A stretch of 64,000 nt of DNA, taken from Vanessa cardui. Taxonomy: Eukaryota; Arthropoda; Insecta; Lepidoptera; Nymphalidae. The position numbers were made by a program, and so were the translations under genes. How positions within the stretch are numbered: the stretch's first letter is position 1; every line of letters starts with the position of its first letter. Of this stretch, positions 55,131-64,000 are shown in pieces. The stretch covers positions 2,497,501-2,561,500 of the forward strand of contig NC_061135.1 in the NCBI RefSeq assembly GCF_905220365.1, read 5' to 3'. The notes beneath the pieces are model-generated. The model saw only the letters and a list, made by a program, of their open reading frames with translations. It was not told the DNA's origin and did no database searches.

Positions 55131-56825
55131 TTAGACCAAAATTGATGTAATTTTTTTTGCTTCTGGCATATCTGTTACAGTTACGACATTACTATCTTGT
55201 ATATTACTGTTAAGGTTTCTATAAAATAATTTCTCATTGTTATTAAATAAGCCATTTTGTTGTTTTCTAAGAGTGGTTTCTTTATATCTACGTAAGCGAT
55301 TGCAGAGAGCGGTTAGTTTTTGTTTCAGAGTATCGAGAAAGTGAGTTAGTTCTGTATTAGCATTTTCATGTCGTGAATGAATTTTGTAAGCTTCTTTAAT
55401 TTTGTCTACTTCGAGTTTTATTTTCCTACTCGTATTACCGTTAATGTATTCTGTCAGTCTTCCAATTTTTATTCTAAGGGCCGCAACTTTATCCTCCAAT
55501 CTTTTTTGCCATTTAGGAGTAGGCCTTGTCCTGTGTATAGGTTGGTGATCACTAATTTTACATCCATTACATATAGAAGCTGTAACGCCGCCACAATATA
55601 TAGCATTTTGAATTTCACTAAAATCGGATTCTGGTGATATATGAGCAGGGAGAACGGATAGGTTTATATATTGTACTATACTAGCAAATTTTTTGGAGGT
55701 CTTTTGTTTAGGAATACTGGGTCTAGTAGTGGGATCTAAGTTTTTATATTTATTTAAAAGTAGCAAGAACGTATCTTTAATTTGATTTTGCATATCACTA
55801 GTTAGACTAGGTAAATGTTGTAAGTTGTTGCTATGTTCAGTATCTTGTACAGTGTTATGGCTAGCTACATGTAGTAGAGTGTTTTCAGATATAATCGGTA
55901 GACTTATAGGGTTAAGAGTAAGTAAATTGTTTGGAGTTGCTGCTGTTGCTATCTGGGTATTATCTAAAGCAAAATTCTGTAATTGTGATATTTGCACAGG
56001 TGTGTTACGTTCAGAAAGATTTGTGTTATTATTGATATGACTCGCTAATTCTATTGCAATTTCATCTTTTAATGCTTGGAGCCTATCGGTGTTTATAAGT
56101 TTATTATTTATAATTATTCTACGTTGGTCCGCTACGCGTTGTTCAGATACGTGAGAAAGGTTTGGGTATTCTAAAATAAAGCATTGATGTAATAGTCGTC
56201 TGTACGCGGTTTTATTTGTTTCAACTTTAGTAATTCTGTAATAGCTTCTCATAATAAACTCATTTAAATCGTTATCCCAGCGCATTCTTTGGCTACCGCT
56301 TACGTTATTTCTGATCGGGCCAGAATGCTTTTTTAAGTAGTCACCCGCCTCTTCACGTATGATTTGAATTTGTTCAGTAGTTAATAAGTTATTTCGTACT
56401 ATAGCCCGTCGCTGGCCTCCTACATGTTGCCTGCTGGCCTGCATATCCGGGAATTTTTCAGTGAATCTAGAATGAAGTTCGGGAAGGTACGATCTTGTAT
56501 TAGTTTCCATGGATGTTAGAATGAAATATGTGCGTAGGATAAAGATATTCATAGCTTCTGTCCATTTCCTACGTGCACGTTTGCTAGCTTTGGCGGGTGC
56601 AGACGTTTCGGCGCTTGCCTTCTGCACAACATCCGTAGCTAATAACGACGATATCGATTCAGTGGTATCGGAGTCCGAGAGACTAGCGTCGGTCGTCTGA
56701 TAGTTAAGGATTCCCACCCGGAGATTCATCTTGCCCCTGGCGCCACGGGTTAACAGCCTACTATCATCGGCGTCCCCCATGGAGCTACCGGGAACTAGGG
56801 GCTTATTTAAAGGATTATTATTCAT
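55131..56825 (-). CDS. R4-like ORF, N-terminal part: tandem Myb-like DNA-binding repeats
   Basis: 564 codons from an ATG two codons after the upstream short ORF's stop. Residues about 87-160 (RRKWTEAMNIFILRTYF ... QRRAIVRNNLL) and 182-260 (RWDNDLNEFIMRSYY ... QRRIIINNKLI) are two copies of one domain and look Myb-like. They probably contact target DNA. Further on lie ICNGCKISDHQPIHRTRPTP and WQKRLEDKVAALRIKIGRL, a linker typical of R4-type proteins before the reverse transcriptase. The frame ends artificially: an 8-base A-run (plus-strand T-run 55151-55158) is followed out of frame by HQFWSNIWSNPKTHHETDW. That sequence continues directly into the next ORF. I read both as halves of one protein. 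Confidence 0.85.
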   Translation of the reverse strand: MNNNPLNKPLVPGSSMGDADDSRLLTRGARGKMNLRVGILNYQTTDASLSDSDTTESISSLLATDVVQKASAETSAPAKASKRARRKWTEAMNIFILRTYFILTSMETNTRSYLPELHSRFTEKFPDMQASRQHVGGQRRAIVRNNLLTTEQIQIIREEAGDYLKKHSGPIRNNVSGSQRMRWDNDLNEFIMRSYYRITKVETNKTAYRRLLHQCFILEYPNLSHVSEQRVADQRRIIINNKLINTDRLQALKDEIAIELASHINNNTNLSERNTPVQISQLQNFALDNTQIATAATPNNLLTLNPISLPIISENTLLHVASHNTVQDTEHSNNLQHLPSLTSDMQNQIKDTFLLLLNKYKNLDPTTRPSIPKQKTSKKFASIVQYINLSVLPAHISPESDFSEIQNAIYCGGVTASICNGCKISDHQPIHRTRPTPKWQKRLEDKVAALRIKIGRLTEYINGNTSRKIKLEVDKIKEAYKIHSRHENANTELTHFLDTLKQKLTALCNRLRRYKETTLRKQQNGLFNNNEKLFYRNLNSNIQDSNVVTVTDMPEAKKITSILV

Positions 56826-56829
56826 AGTT

Positions 56830-57054
56830 TTATTCTTTTGGACGAAGATAACTCATCATACTAGTCCAAATTTGATGAGTGCACAGTAGGCTTCCTAACT
56901 GAGCCCATGGACGCCGCCGTTGGTATACTTTATACTCTTCCGCCGCCGTCCTGTAACCGACATCCTGTGCTGATGCCAGTTGTACTATCCAAACCTTAAA
57001 AAGACGTTCACGCCTAAAAGCTTTAGATAGTTCCCCTGATGGATATACCGCCAT
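56830..57054 (-). CDS. Short leader ORF of the R4-like element
   Basis: 74 codons (MAVYPSGELSKAFRRERL ... IWTSMMSYLRPKE) whose stop lies two bases before the main ATG (TAAAACTATG). It begins in the ATGGCGGTATATCCATC segment that is also present, as leader sequence, in the RTE at 29.27 kb. Arg- and Trp-containing, no recognised domain. It could be a real small protein, a regulator of reinitiation, or chance within the 5' UTR. Confidence 0.35.
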   Translation of the reverse strand: MAVYPSGELSKAFRRERLFKVWIVQLASAQDVGYRTAAEEYKVYQRRRPWAQLGSLLCTHQIWTSMMSYLRPKE

Positions 57055-57063
57055 CGATCGGTC

Positions 57064-57155
57064 GCCATTGCCTCGTTAGTTTATAGCAGGGTGCACCACG
57101 AGCAGGTGAGGTTGGCTTGGAGTCTATCCCCCCTAATTAGACTCCCTTACACCCC
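57064..57155 (-). ncRNA. Predicted HDV-like ribozyme at R4-like 5' end
   Basis: Counting from G1 = 57155. P1 is nt 1-7 (GGGGTGT) with 62-68 (GCACCCT): 7 bp, with G-U at the cleavage-site pair. The J1/2 hairpin is 11-18 with 30-37 (perfect 8 bp). P2 is 40-43 and 45-48 with 82-85 and 89-92. P3 is 49-51 with 59-61, with loop TGCTCGT. The candidate catalytic C is nt 77, followed by TAA. P4 is rudimentary. Compared with the RTE copy, P1 pair 4 is G-C here and A-U there, and the J1/2 stem differs in sequence but is kept. G1 directly follows the (TAA)n target. Confidence 0.75.
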
Positions 57156-57174
57156 TTATTATTATTATTATTAT
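57156..57174. repeat. (ATT)n tail of the LINE, right part
   Basis: About six TTA units between the R4-like 5' end and the downstream host flank. Confidence 0.85.
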
Positions 57175-57244
57175 ACTTACATTGTATCGCAGTTAATTTA
57201 CTATTATTGATATCTTAAAGATATATTTATTATTGTTATTGATC

Positions 57245-57345
57245 AATTTGCCACCAACCTTGGTAACTAAGACGTTATGTTCCTTGTACATGTTGTCGAC
57301 TCACTGATGACCGTTTGGTGATATTTGTCTATCACCTACCGTGTA
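57245..57345 (-). mobile_element. SINE-A fragment, diverged
   Basis: TTTGCCACCAACCTTGGTAACTAAGACGTTATGTTCC is the family core; the rest is decayed. Confidence 0.5.
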
Positions 57346-57640
57346 AATCAACAACGATTTCACAAGTGAAATAGGAACTAACTTCTGGACTATTCACAGT
57401 ACTAATAGACTATAAGAAATATAATTCATGATTGGTAATAACCCATCCAACAACAACATTGGAAATCATGCAGTTAGCAAGATTCCACCAAAACGCGTTA
57501 TTTAAAAACTGGCGTGACGAAGGACATCTTTTCTACACACATCTTTTCCAGAGTGTTTCGTTCTAAAATTCTATTCTGTTGTCATTTAAAGATTATATTT
57601 ATAAACACATAGGTAGTTATGATAAACTTATAGATAAGAT

Positions 57641-57673
57641 TTTTTTCTCTTGTTATTATAACAAGAGAAAAAA
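57641..57673. repeat. Perfect 33-bp palindrome
   Basis: 16-nt arms 57641-57656 and 57658-57673 around a single central T, with core CTCTTGTTAT/ATAACAAGAG. Function unknown; cruciform-capable. Confidence 0.8.
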
Positions 57674-57774
57674 CTCCACAAGGATAAAAAGTGTGGAATT
57701 TCGATTAGTTATTTTCCATTTGACATAATACTTCGTGGTAGGTTTTCATTGAATTTAAACATGATTCAATAGTT

Positions 57775-58095
57775 TTTTTTATGGAATAGATTGGCTGACG
57801 AGCGTATGGGCCACGTGATGGTAAGTGGTCACCATCACCTATGGGTGATGTGAATCATCATCATATTTCTTACAGCGTCATTGTCTATGGACAATGACGC
57901 TGTAAGAAATAGTAACTTTTCCTTACATGGGAACTAAGATGCTATGTCCCTTGTGCCTGTAGTTACACTGGCTCACTAACCCTTCAAACCGGAACACAAC
58001 AATACTGCGTACTGTTGTTTAGCAGTAGAATATCTGACGAGTGGGTTTTACCTACCCAGGCGGACTCGCACAAAGCCCCACCACTAAGTAAGTGA
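57775..58095 (-). mobile_element. SINE-A containing a 21-bp inverted duplication
   Basis: Standard family order, except that 57865-57885 is the exact reverse complement of 57890-57910. This gives a 21-bp hairpin where other copies have a single ACAATGACGCTGTAAGAAAT block. Confidence 0.75.
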
Positions 58096-58214
58096 TAATA
58101 TAAGCCTACTTAAATAAACAATATATGGTAAATTACAAGCAACAATATACAAGATGAACTCGATCAAACATAAGCATATTTAGATGGAATATCAAATTAT
58201 CACCAACATACTCC

Positions 58215-58345
58215 ATCACGGTATTTTGTGACCCAACTCTGTTGAATATAATAGACCCAATCTATCGCGGGCGTGAAATATTGTGAACACATTGTATTGA
58301 AATAATATTGTTTCGTCAAATCTGCTTTTGTAACACAGCTGTATG
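58215..58345 (+). repeat. Interspersed repeat F
   Basis: TTGAATATAATAGACCCAATC then a GGGCGTGA..TTGTGAACAC-like segment. Related to 47.2 and 61.4 kb. Confidence 0.5.
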
Positions 58346-59634
58346 AGGAATACTGTCTTTAGTTAGAAAACAATATCAGATCGCGGAAGGGAATTCGTTG
58401 AAGCGAATTTTACTTGTTGGTAGTAACTGTTAAAACAACTTTTCATTTGATGATCGAGGTGAATACTTAGTTAAGTGTGACGCAAATAAACTGATGGATA
58501 CAAATACATTTTTTAAAAAGAGTAAGTAATATACATAACGTACAGTTTAGTCTTACTAGATGAGCTCAGCTTTAACTTAATTCTTTATATATAATATTCA
58601 TGATTTTTGTCATAAATAATTACACAATGAGGTGTATGCTGACTGCAAGCAAGCTATAAATATTTGGCAACGTTCGGTTATTCATAAACGACTTAAAAAA
58701 GAAAAAGGTTTCATTATTATAAATGTTTTTTCTTTTTTTTTATCCCAAGACCTTTAATCGCTTTGGAAAAACACACTTTTGTCTGCGAAAGTATACTCCC
58801 ATTTTGTTCTCATTTAAATTCAATGAAAAAATAAATCCTAATTTCTTGTCGAAGATTTGAATGAACATTTTGCACCTAGTGAAATAGGTGCAATGATTCG
58901 TTTTTAAATTGTAACTAATAACTTAAACTGAAAATGAAATTAAATTTTACCAAACAGAAATTAGTGTCCTTCATGTCGTATCTTTACAATTTTTTGTTTC
59001 GTTTATTTTACATGAGAGGAGTGATACTTCTGTTTCTTAATAGATACATTTCATAACATCTTAATGTAATCCTAATTCCAAGGAACAAATTTGCAAGTAA
59101 CATCTAGTGAAATATAAAATCGTTGTATCCCGTATTCCCTTACAAAACAAATTTACACAAAGTAAACAAATACATGAATGAAATGTCGTAAAACTTTTAG
59201 ATCTTTTACCATTGAAACGAAATACAAGAAACGTATTGTGAGGGCGACCTCAGGGATTTGACCTTAACAAGTCAAAAGCCGATGTTACCTGTCTTTGACC
59301 CAATTGTATTTAATAAGATGGTCATCGAACTTTAGCTGAGGATAGTCGAAACTTTTGCGAAGCTAATAAAGAAATACGAATACAAAAGGGTAGAGAAAAA
59401 TAGGGTTGTTGATATTTTTTATATTTTTCTTTTTACAACAGTGAGGCAGGAAATGAGCTGATGGTAAGAGAAATCAGATTGCGTTATGGAGTTATTAACA
59501 GTATTCTTAATTTAAAATTCTATTTTTGGGCCCGTATCTGTCGCATTGAAATGTGTGTGTAAGGTTCACTAAGATATATCAGCACTGTATGTGATTTGCT
59601 CTGTGTCGTTTCCTTTTACCCCCAAGATCATTAC
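58346..59634. other. No gene or recognised repeat
   Basis: AT-rich; the plus-strand frames here are short and featureless. Confidence 0.45.
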
Positions 59635-59892
59635 AGAGTATAAATCAAAGTCGCTTTCTGCTGTCAATCCCTATTTAAGCTTACCTCTATAGAATTACGC
59701 AACGAATTTTGATTTTTTTTAATAGATAGATTGATACAAGAGGAAGGTCTATATGTAAAATACATACACAATATATTAGAGGATGATTGAAAAACTGTGA
59801 ATACTGTAAGATATTCGGCATTCTGTAGTATATTAATATCAGCAATTAATATCAGCATTGCAACCGTGCGAAGTTAGGGCGGGTCGTTAGTG
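59635..59892 (+). mobile_element. Helitron-like element D, diverged
   Basis: AAATCAAAGTCGCTTTCTGCTGTC, AATAGATAGATTGATACAAGAGGAAGG and GCAACCGTGCGAAGTTAGGGCGGGTCG are present. The CTAG end has become TTAG. Confidence 0.6.
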
Positions 59893-60687
59893 AATTATAA
59901 ATATAAATTGTTTTAGAAATTTCTAAATGGTATAAAATAATTTTGCTGTTCGCATCTGTTCTAGTTTCTTTTCTGTTTCTCGTATTCATCTTTTTATATA
60001 AGGATCCTGACGCAGTTTTTTTTAGAGATTTTTAATTAGAGGTTATATGATGAAATATTAGTATATACAATGCATTTTTATTGGAGTATTTGTATTACAG
60101 AAAATTAAAATTTTGTAATAAATTCGTCGTAAAATTAACTTTCGGGCATTGAGATATACAGGTTACGCTGTTACATAACAGAAATATCAAGCAATTATGT
60201 TATATTAAGTATTATAATTCTTAAAAACCTCATAAAAAATATTAAGTAATATATGTATATCTGTTTATCTAGTCGGTTATAACTTCGAGAAATGTCTTCC
60301 AATAGAATTATTTTGCACATAATTTTTTCCTTGTACATAATTGATATAACAGAAGTTTACCTATAAGTCCTTCTAACTCCTTCTAGTCAGTACCTATCAG
60401 GGCGAGTTTGCACAAAGATCTATTACCGTGAGCGCGGAAACAGCAGTTTGCGTTGACTTTAAAAGTCAACGAAAACTTCGATTTCATTTAAGAGTTCAAT
60501 CTTGGAATTTATAAGAAAAGTCGTTCATCTTGGAAATACTGTTAGAGAGTTAGATCCAGTGTATACTAAAGATGTTTTCCTGATTGATTTTGAAAGATAG
60601 ACATCTGCAAGACATATTTTATAGACAAGTGCGTTTCCAATTCCCATGTCTCTAATAATCCGATTAGAACAATTCCTCGACATAAAA
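59893..60687. other. No gene or recognised repeat
   Basis: A 109-codon minus frame at 60525-60854 runs across SINE-2 and is not a gene. Confidence 0.4.
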
Positions 60688-60925
60688 GTCGACCTCCATG
60701 GTCGAGTATTGAGTACATCAGTTTTCATGGGTATGTCACTCCGAGGTCCCGGGTTCGATTCCCGGCCGAGTCTATGTAGAAAATGTTCATCAGTTTTATA
60801 TGTTGTCTGGGGTGTTTGTGGTACCGTCGTTACTTCTGATTTTCCACAACTCAAGTGCTTTAGCTACTTACATTGGGATCAGAGTTATGTGATGTTGTCC
60901 AATATTAATTTATTACAAAAACCAT
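60688..60925 (+). mobile_element. tRNA-derived SINE-2, best copy
   Basis: tRNA-like head GTCGACCTCCATGGTCGAG with a clear B box GGTTCGATTCC at 60752-60762, body GTACCGTCGTTACTTCTG and an end near ATGTGATGTTGTCC. The head is a Pol III promoter remnant, not a working tRNA: the acceptor stem does not close convincingly. Confidence 0.85.
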
Positions 60926-61434
60926 TTAAACTATTTATTTTGCTACACAGATACATTACATAGATTATACAGAAAAAAATTATTAAATGTAAAGAACACA
61001 TTGTAGGTAGCAAGGGGTCCATCTCAGTATAAGCTGTGCTAATGCACAGCACTGATTTTCAGATGGCCCCTGACTATTGGGTAAACATAAACACATGCGC
61101 GCACACGAAAATAAATAAAATAAATTATAAGAACAAAAACTAAAACTAAAAAGCCCTTATACTAAAAAAACAGAAACATTACACAAAAAGAGAAACAACA
61201 CAATTAACTTAGACATAAGATAAACAGACAGACAGATAGACTTAGACATAAAACATTAAAAATTAATATTATGAATACTAAGTCTAGGAGGTAGTATGAC
61301 CGACACTATATTTGGAGGTTGTTACTCTGACTTTTGTTTATTTAAAAATAATACCAAAAATAAAAGTCGATTAACTTTAATTAAACAAAAATACTTCAAA
61401 GTGTGTGATATTATAAGCTTGATATTTAACCAAG
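60926..61434. other. No gene or recognised repeat
   Basis: A-rich; nothing supportable. Confidence 0.4.
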
Positions 61435-61560
61435 CCGAAATAGTTCACACACAAATTATCTGAACAGGACCTATTTGTATTCAACACAGATACGACCACA
61501 ACAAATTGGGTCTATTATATTCCACGCTATGACAAAATTCAATGTCAGGTGGTCAGAGGT
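61435..61560 (-). repeat. Interspersed repeat F, inverted copy
   Basis: The complement carries ACATTGAATTTTGTCATAGCG and AATATAATAGACCCAATTTG. Confidence 0.5.
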
Positions 61561-61611
61561 TCAGGTCAAATTTCGTGTTACGGTATATTTTTTACGTAAC
61601 AATGTTTTATT

Positions 61612-62128
61612 TGATAACATCACATACATTATGATCCCAATGTAAGTAGCTAGAGCACTTGTGTTATGGAAAATCAGAAGTTACTTGGTAGTAGGGCTTT
61701 GTGTCTTGGTGGTAGGGCTTTGTGCAAGCCCTTCTGGGTAGGTGCCACCCATTCATCAGTTATTCTAACGCCAAACAATAGTACTCAGTATTGTGGTGTT
61801 CCGGTTTGAAGGGTGAGTGAGCCAGTGTAACTACAGGCACAAGGGATATAATATCTAAGTTCCCAAGGTTAATGGCGCATTGACGATTTAAGGAATAGTT
61901 AATATTTCTTACAGCGTCATTGTCTATGGGTAATGGTGATCACTTACCATCAGGTGGCCCATATGCTCGTCGGCCAATAGGTTGGCGAACGCACGGCACC
62001 ACCATCACCCAGACCGAAGACAACATAGAAAAGTAATGAAGTTTTTCTACATCGATTATGGCGGGAACCTGGGACCACGGAGTGGCGTACCCATGAAAAC
62101 TGGTGTACACATTACTCGACCACGGTCA
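61612..62128 (-). mobile_element. SINE-2 split by SINE-A
   Basis: Right part about 61990-62128 (head, complement of GTGTACACC...GGTTCCCGCC) and left part 61612-61683 (body end ATGATCCCAATGTAAGTAGC) join to one SINE-2 when 61684-61988 is removed. Confidence 0.75.
61684..61988 (+). mobile_element. SINE-A inserted in SINE-2
   Basis: Begins with a partly doubled start (TTGGTAGTAGGGCTTTGTG then TTGGTGGTAGGGCTTTGTG). It continues through GGGTGAGTGAGCCAGTG and ends GCTCGTCGGCCAATAGG. Almost no A tail. Confidence 0.75.
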
Positions 62129-62617
62129 AAAAGGTCATTTTGCAAAATTCATACATGAAATGCGCACAGACGCACGTAATATTGATTGATGACTATAGTT
62201 CCTGCTTTTTGCCACAAGAACCCTTTCAACCGATATGGGCGTACTCATTATTCACGCCGCTGCTCTATAAGTCTTCACTTCTAAGGCTACTTGAGTTAAT
62301 ATATTTAAATTAAAAATCAAAGCAAAAGACTGTTTAGAGTTTCATTTAAATTTATTAAATTAAGTAGTTATAATTTACTATCATTGACTTTAGTCAAAAA
62401 CTGCGACACGTTTGAAATAATAACAATCTCTTAAATAATATTCTATATCAGTGTTACCATCTTAGAAAAATGTGTTTAATTACCTCAAACAATAAAACAT
62501 ATATTTCTATACCAGCTAATCAGCATATAAACGTTTCAAGTTTTAAGGGTCTATATTACGTAACATATATCTAATATATATAAATATAAAATACAGCCTA
62601 TTCCATGTTGAGAAATA
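62129..62617. other. No gene or recognised repeat
   Basis: Nothing supportable seen. Confidence 0.4.
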
Positions 62618-62825
62618 GATGTATATGTATACTAGTTGTCGTTCGCGGTTTCGCTCTTGTTTTAGGAGTTGCTTGTCATGTGTTACGTAACAAATGTCTT
62701 TTCTTGGAGCTCAAGTTTGCTGTATACCAAATTTCAACAAATTCTTTTCGTTGGTTTAGTAGTGAAATAGGGACAGATAGAGAGATGGTCAGAGATACTT
62801 CTATAATATTAGTATACATCATTCT
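62618..62825 (+). repeat. Interspersed repeat starting CTAGTTGTCGTTCGCGG
   Basis: The pattern from ACTAGTTGTCGTTCGCGGTTTCGC to ATAATATTAGTA resembles common lepidopteran repeats ending TATAATATTAGTA. Single copy here; class uncertain. Confidence 0.4.
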
Positions 62826-64000
62826 ATCTTTATTCAAAGTCTAAATGTTATGTGATAATATTATGAATTTATCTTAGCGGACGTTAACTATCAATATAAC
62901 ATAAAGTTAATCGTTTGTATGTGTTTCGCAAACGCTACCCCAAACGAAAAGTTAGCATTAATATTTAAGTTGATTATTCGTCTGCCTAATGTCTCAAACT
63001 TCCCACTGATTATGAAATTTGTCACGCAAATGATTTGACAAGCTTCATTTTTATTCCGATCGAACAAGTGCGAACTCCAAGCGAAGTGTCAAGCATTTGT
63101 CACTAATGTTTTAGAATTGAAATTCTCAAATTGAATTAAATATACACTGATGAGCGTCTGCATTATCTGCCTTTAATTTGAAAGACAGCTGTTCCAATAA
63201 AATTACAATTGATAATTTCTCTTCGCTCTTAGTATAAGTAATATTTTAGTTGTTATAAATTATTGTCAGGCTTATTTCACTTTGAAAAGGGTCTAGAGGT
63301 TGATTGTCATTGATAATAATGAAATATTAAGACATCTTGCAAAATGTGATCATTTCAGAATAATGAACAATACAGATACCGTTACTGTTTTGTAATTAAT
63401 TTAAAATAGAATAATCTTAAATTTCGTTTGCACACTTTTGCTTTATTAAGAAAATTGCGCATTTCTGAACAGATTGTTATTTAAGAAATTGTAAAGTTAA
63501 TCAAAAAAGATTGGGGGACGAGAGTAACGCCATGGGTATACAATTCGCCAAAATGTATAATATCTGAGGTCTTTAAGATTTTATAAAAATAATAATAATC
63601 GAATAACCTAGCTAGTTTCACTTTATATAGTTTTTGAATGATAGAATATTGATACAAAGTTGTAAAAGCTTACGTGACTAAATTTTATTTTGATAAGATT
63701 TGTTATTTGTTGTTTGTTGATAAGAGTTGTTATCAAAGTCAGGCATTTTGATGACAACTATACTAGCAAGATATTTTATAGTTGAAAATAGTGGATATGC
63801 TTCGAAATCTTTGCTAACCGAAAGAGGTCAATATCTTCAGCCAATGCATTATTTGTGGTCTGATTGTTTTTGCCAAACTAGTGAATATTGGACTCAATAT
63901 AGAAGAAGATTTATCCATGTAGATAATACAATAATTGTCGAAGTGAATGAGAATAAATAATGCCTCCTTTTGAATAATCTCAATATAGTACTTAAAGTTA
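62826..64000. other. No supported gene
   Basis: The frame at 63727-63960 has no ATG at its start, no domain I recognise and no repeat relatives in the window. It could be part of an unrecognised exon or chance. Confidence 0.35.

Larger units (their letters stand above)
52691..57155 (-). mobile_element. R4/Dong-like LINE inserted in (TAA)n
   Basis: Minus-strand element of about 4.46 kb with (TAA)n at both ends. It starts at a predicted ribozyme (57155), followed by a short leader ORF, a long ORF broken by two frameshifts, and a 3' UTR with a CTCGTT/AACGAG hairpin. Dong of Bombyx and related R4-clade elements are reported to insert at TAA repeats, which fits. A single long ORF with N-terminal DNA-binding repeats, reverse transcriptase, CCHC and PD-D endonuclease is the R2/R4-type architecture, and the QKGCRKGSLGCKEQL motif favours R4. 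Confidence 0.88.

Noticed and set aside
63727..63960. Possible exon at the right edge
   Set aside because: No ATG at its start, no recognisable protein similarity, no clear splice sites. Left as unassigned.

Overview
This window looks like AT-rich nuclear DNA from an insect, most likely a lepidopteran. I infer this from the mobile-element families (tRNA-derived SINEs, RTE, R4/Dong-like and CR1/jockey-group LINEs, Helitrons), which resemble butterfly repeats I recognise. No host protein-coding exon, rRNA, genuine tRNA gene or CRISPR array could be supported. Every convincing coding region belongs to a transposable element, so the window is best read as intergenic or intronic DNA made of layered insertions.

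Layout. 1-26 kb: AT-rich DNA with scattered short repeats: tRNA-derived SINE-1, A-tailed SINE-A, 5'-truncated LINE 3' ends, Helitron-like non-autonomous elements and MITEs. 26.98-28.39 kb: 3' end of a Helitron (Pif1-type helicase C-terminus, terminal hairpin, CTAG end) carrying a deleted RTE reverse-transcriptase piece. 29.155-32.389 kb: a full-ended RTE-type LINE with perfect 10-bp target-site duplications and an HDV-like ribozyme fold at its first nucleotide. Its endonuclease and reverse-transcriptase halves are separated by the same Helitron helicase fragment. 32.4-47.8 kb: more SINEs, MITEs and Helitron-like pieces. 47.85-52.69 kb: a CR1/jockey-group LINE with both ORFs open, ending in an (ATT)n tail. 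52.69-57.155 kb, minus strand: an R4/Dong-like LINE (Myb-like repeats, reverse transcriptase, CCHC finger, restriction-like endonuclease) inserted in that (ATT)n tail. 57.2-64 kb: SINE and other repeat fragments, some nested.

Main points. (1) The R4-like and RTE-like elements have related 5' leaders that fold as HDV-like ribozymes, with a compensatory base-pair change in P1. In both, the predicted cleavage site falls exactly on the element/target junction. (2) The RTE copy is an RTE-Helitron-RTE chimera that integrated as one unit. A neighbouring Helitron carries a related RTE piece in the reciprocal arrangement, which suggests template switching or recombination. (3) The R4-like element lies inside the microsatellite tail of another LINE and is broken by two +1 shifts, both in A-runs.

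Limits: all family assignments are by eye, and short-repeat boundaries are accurate to roughly 10-20 bp unless a duplication or terminal motif fixes them.
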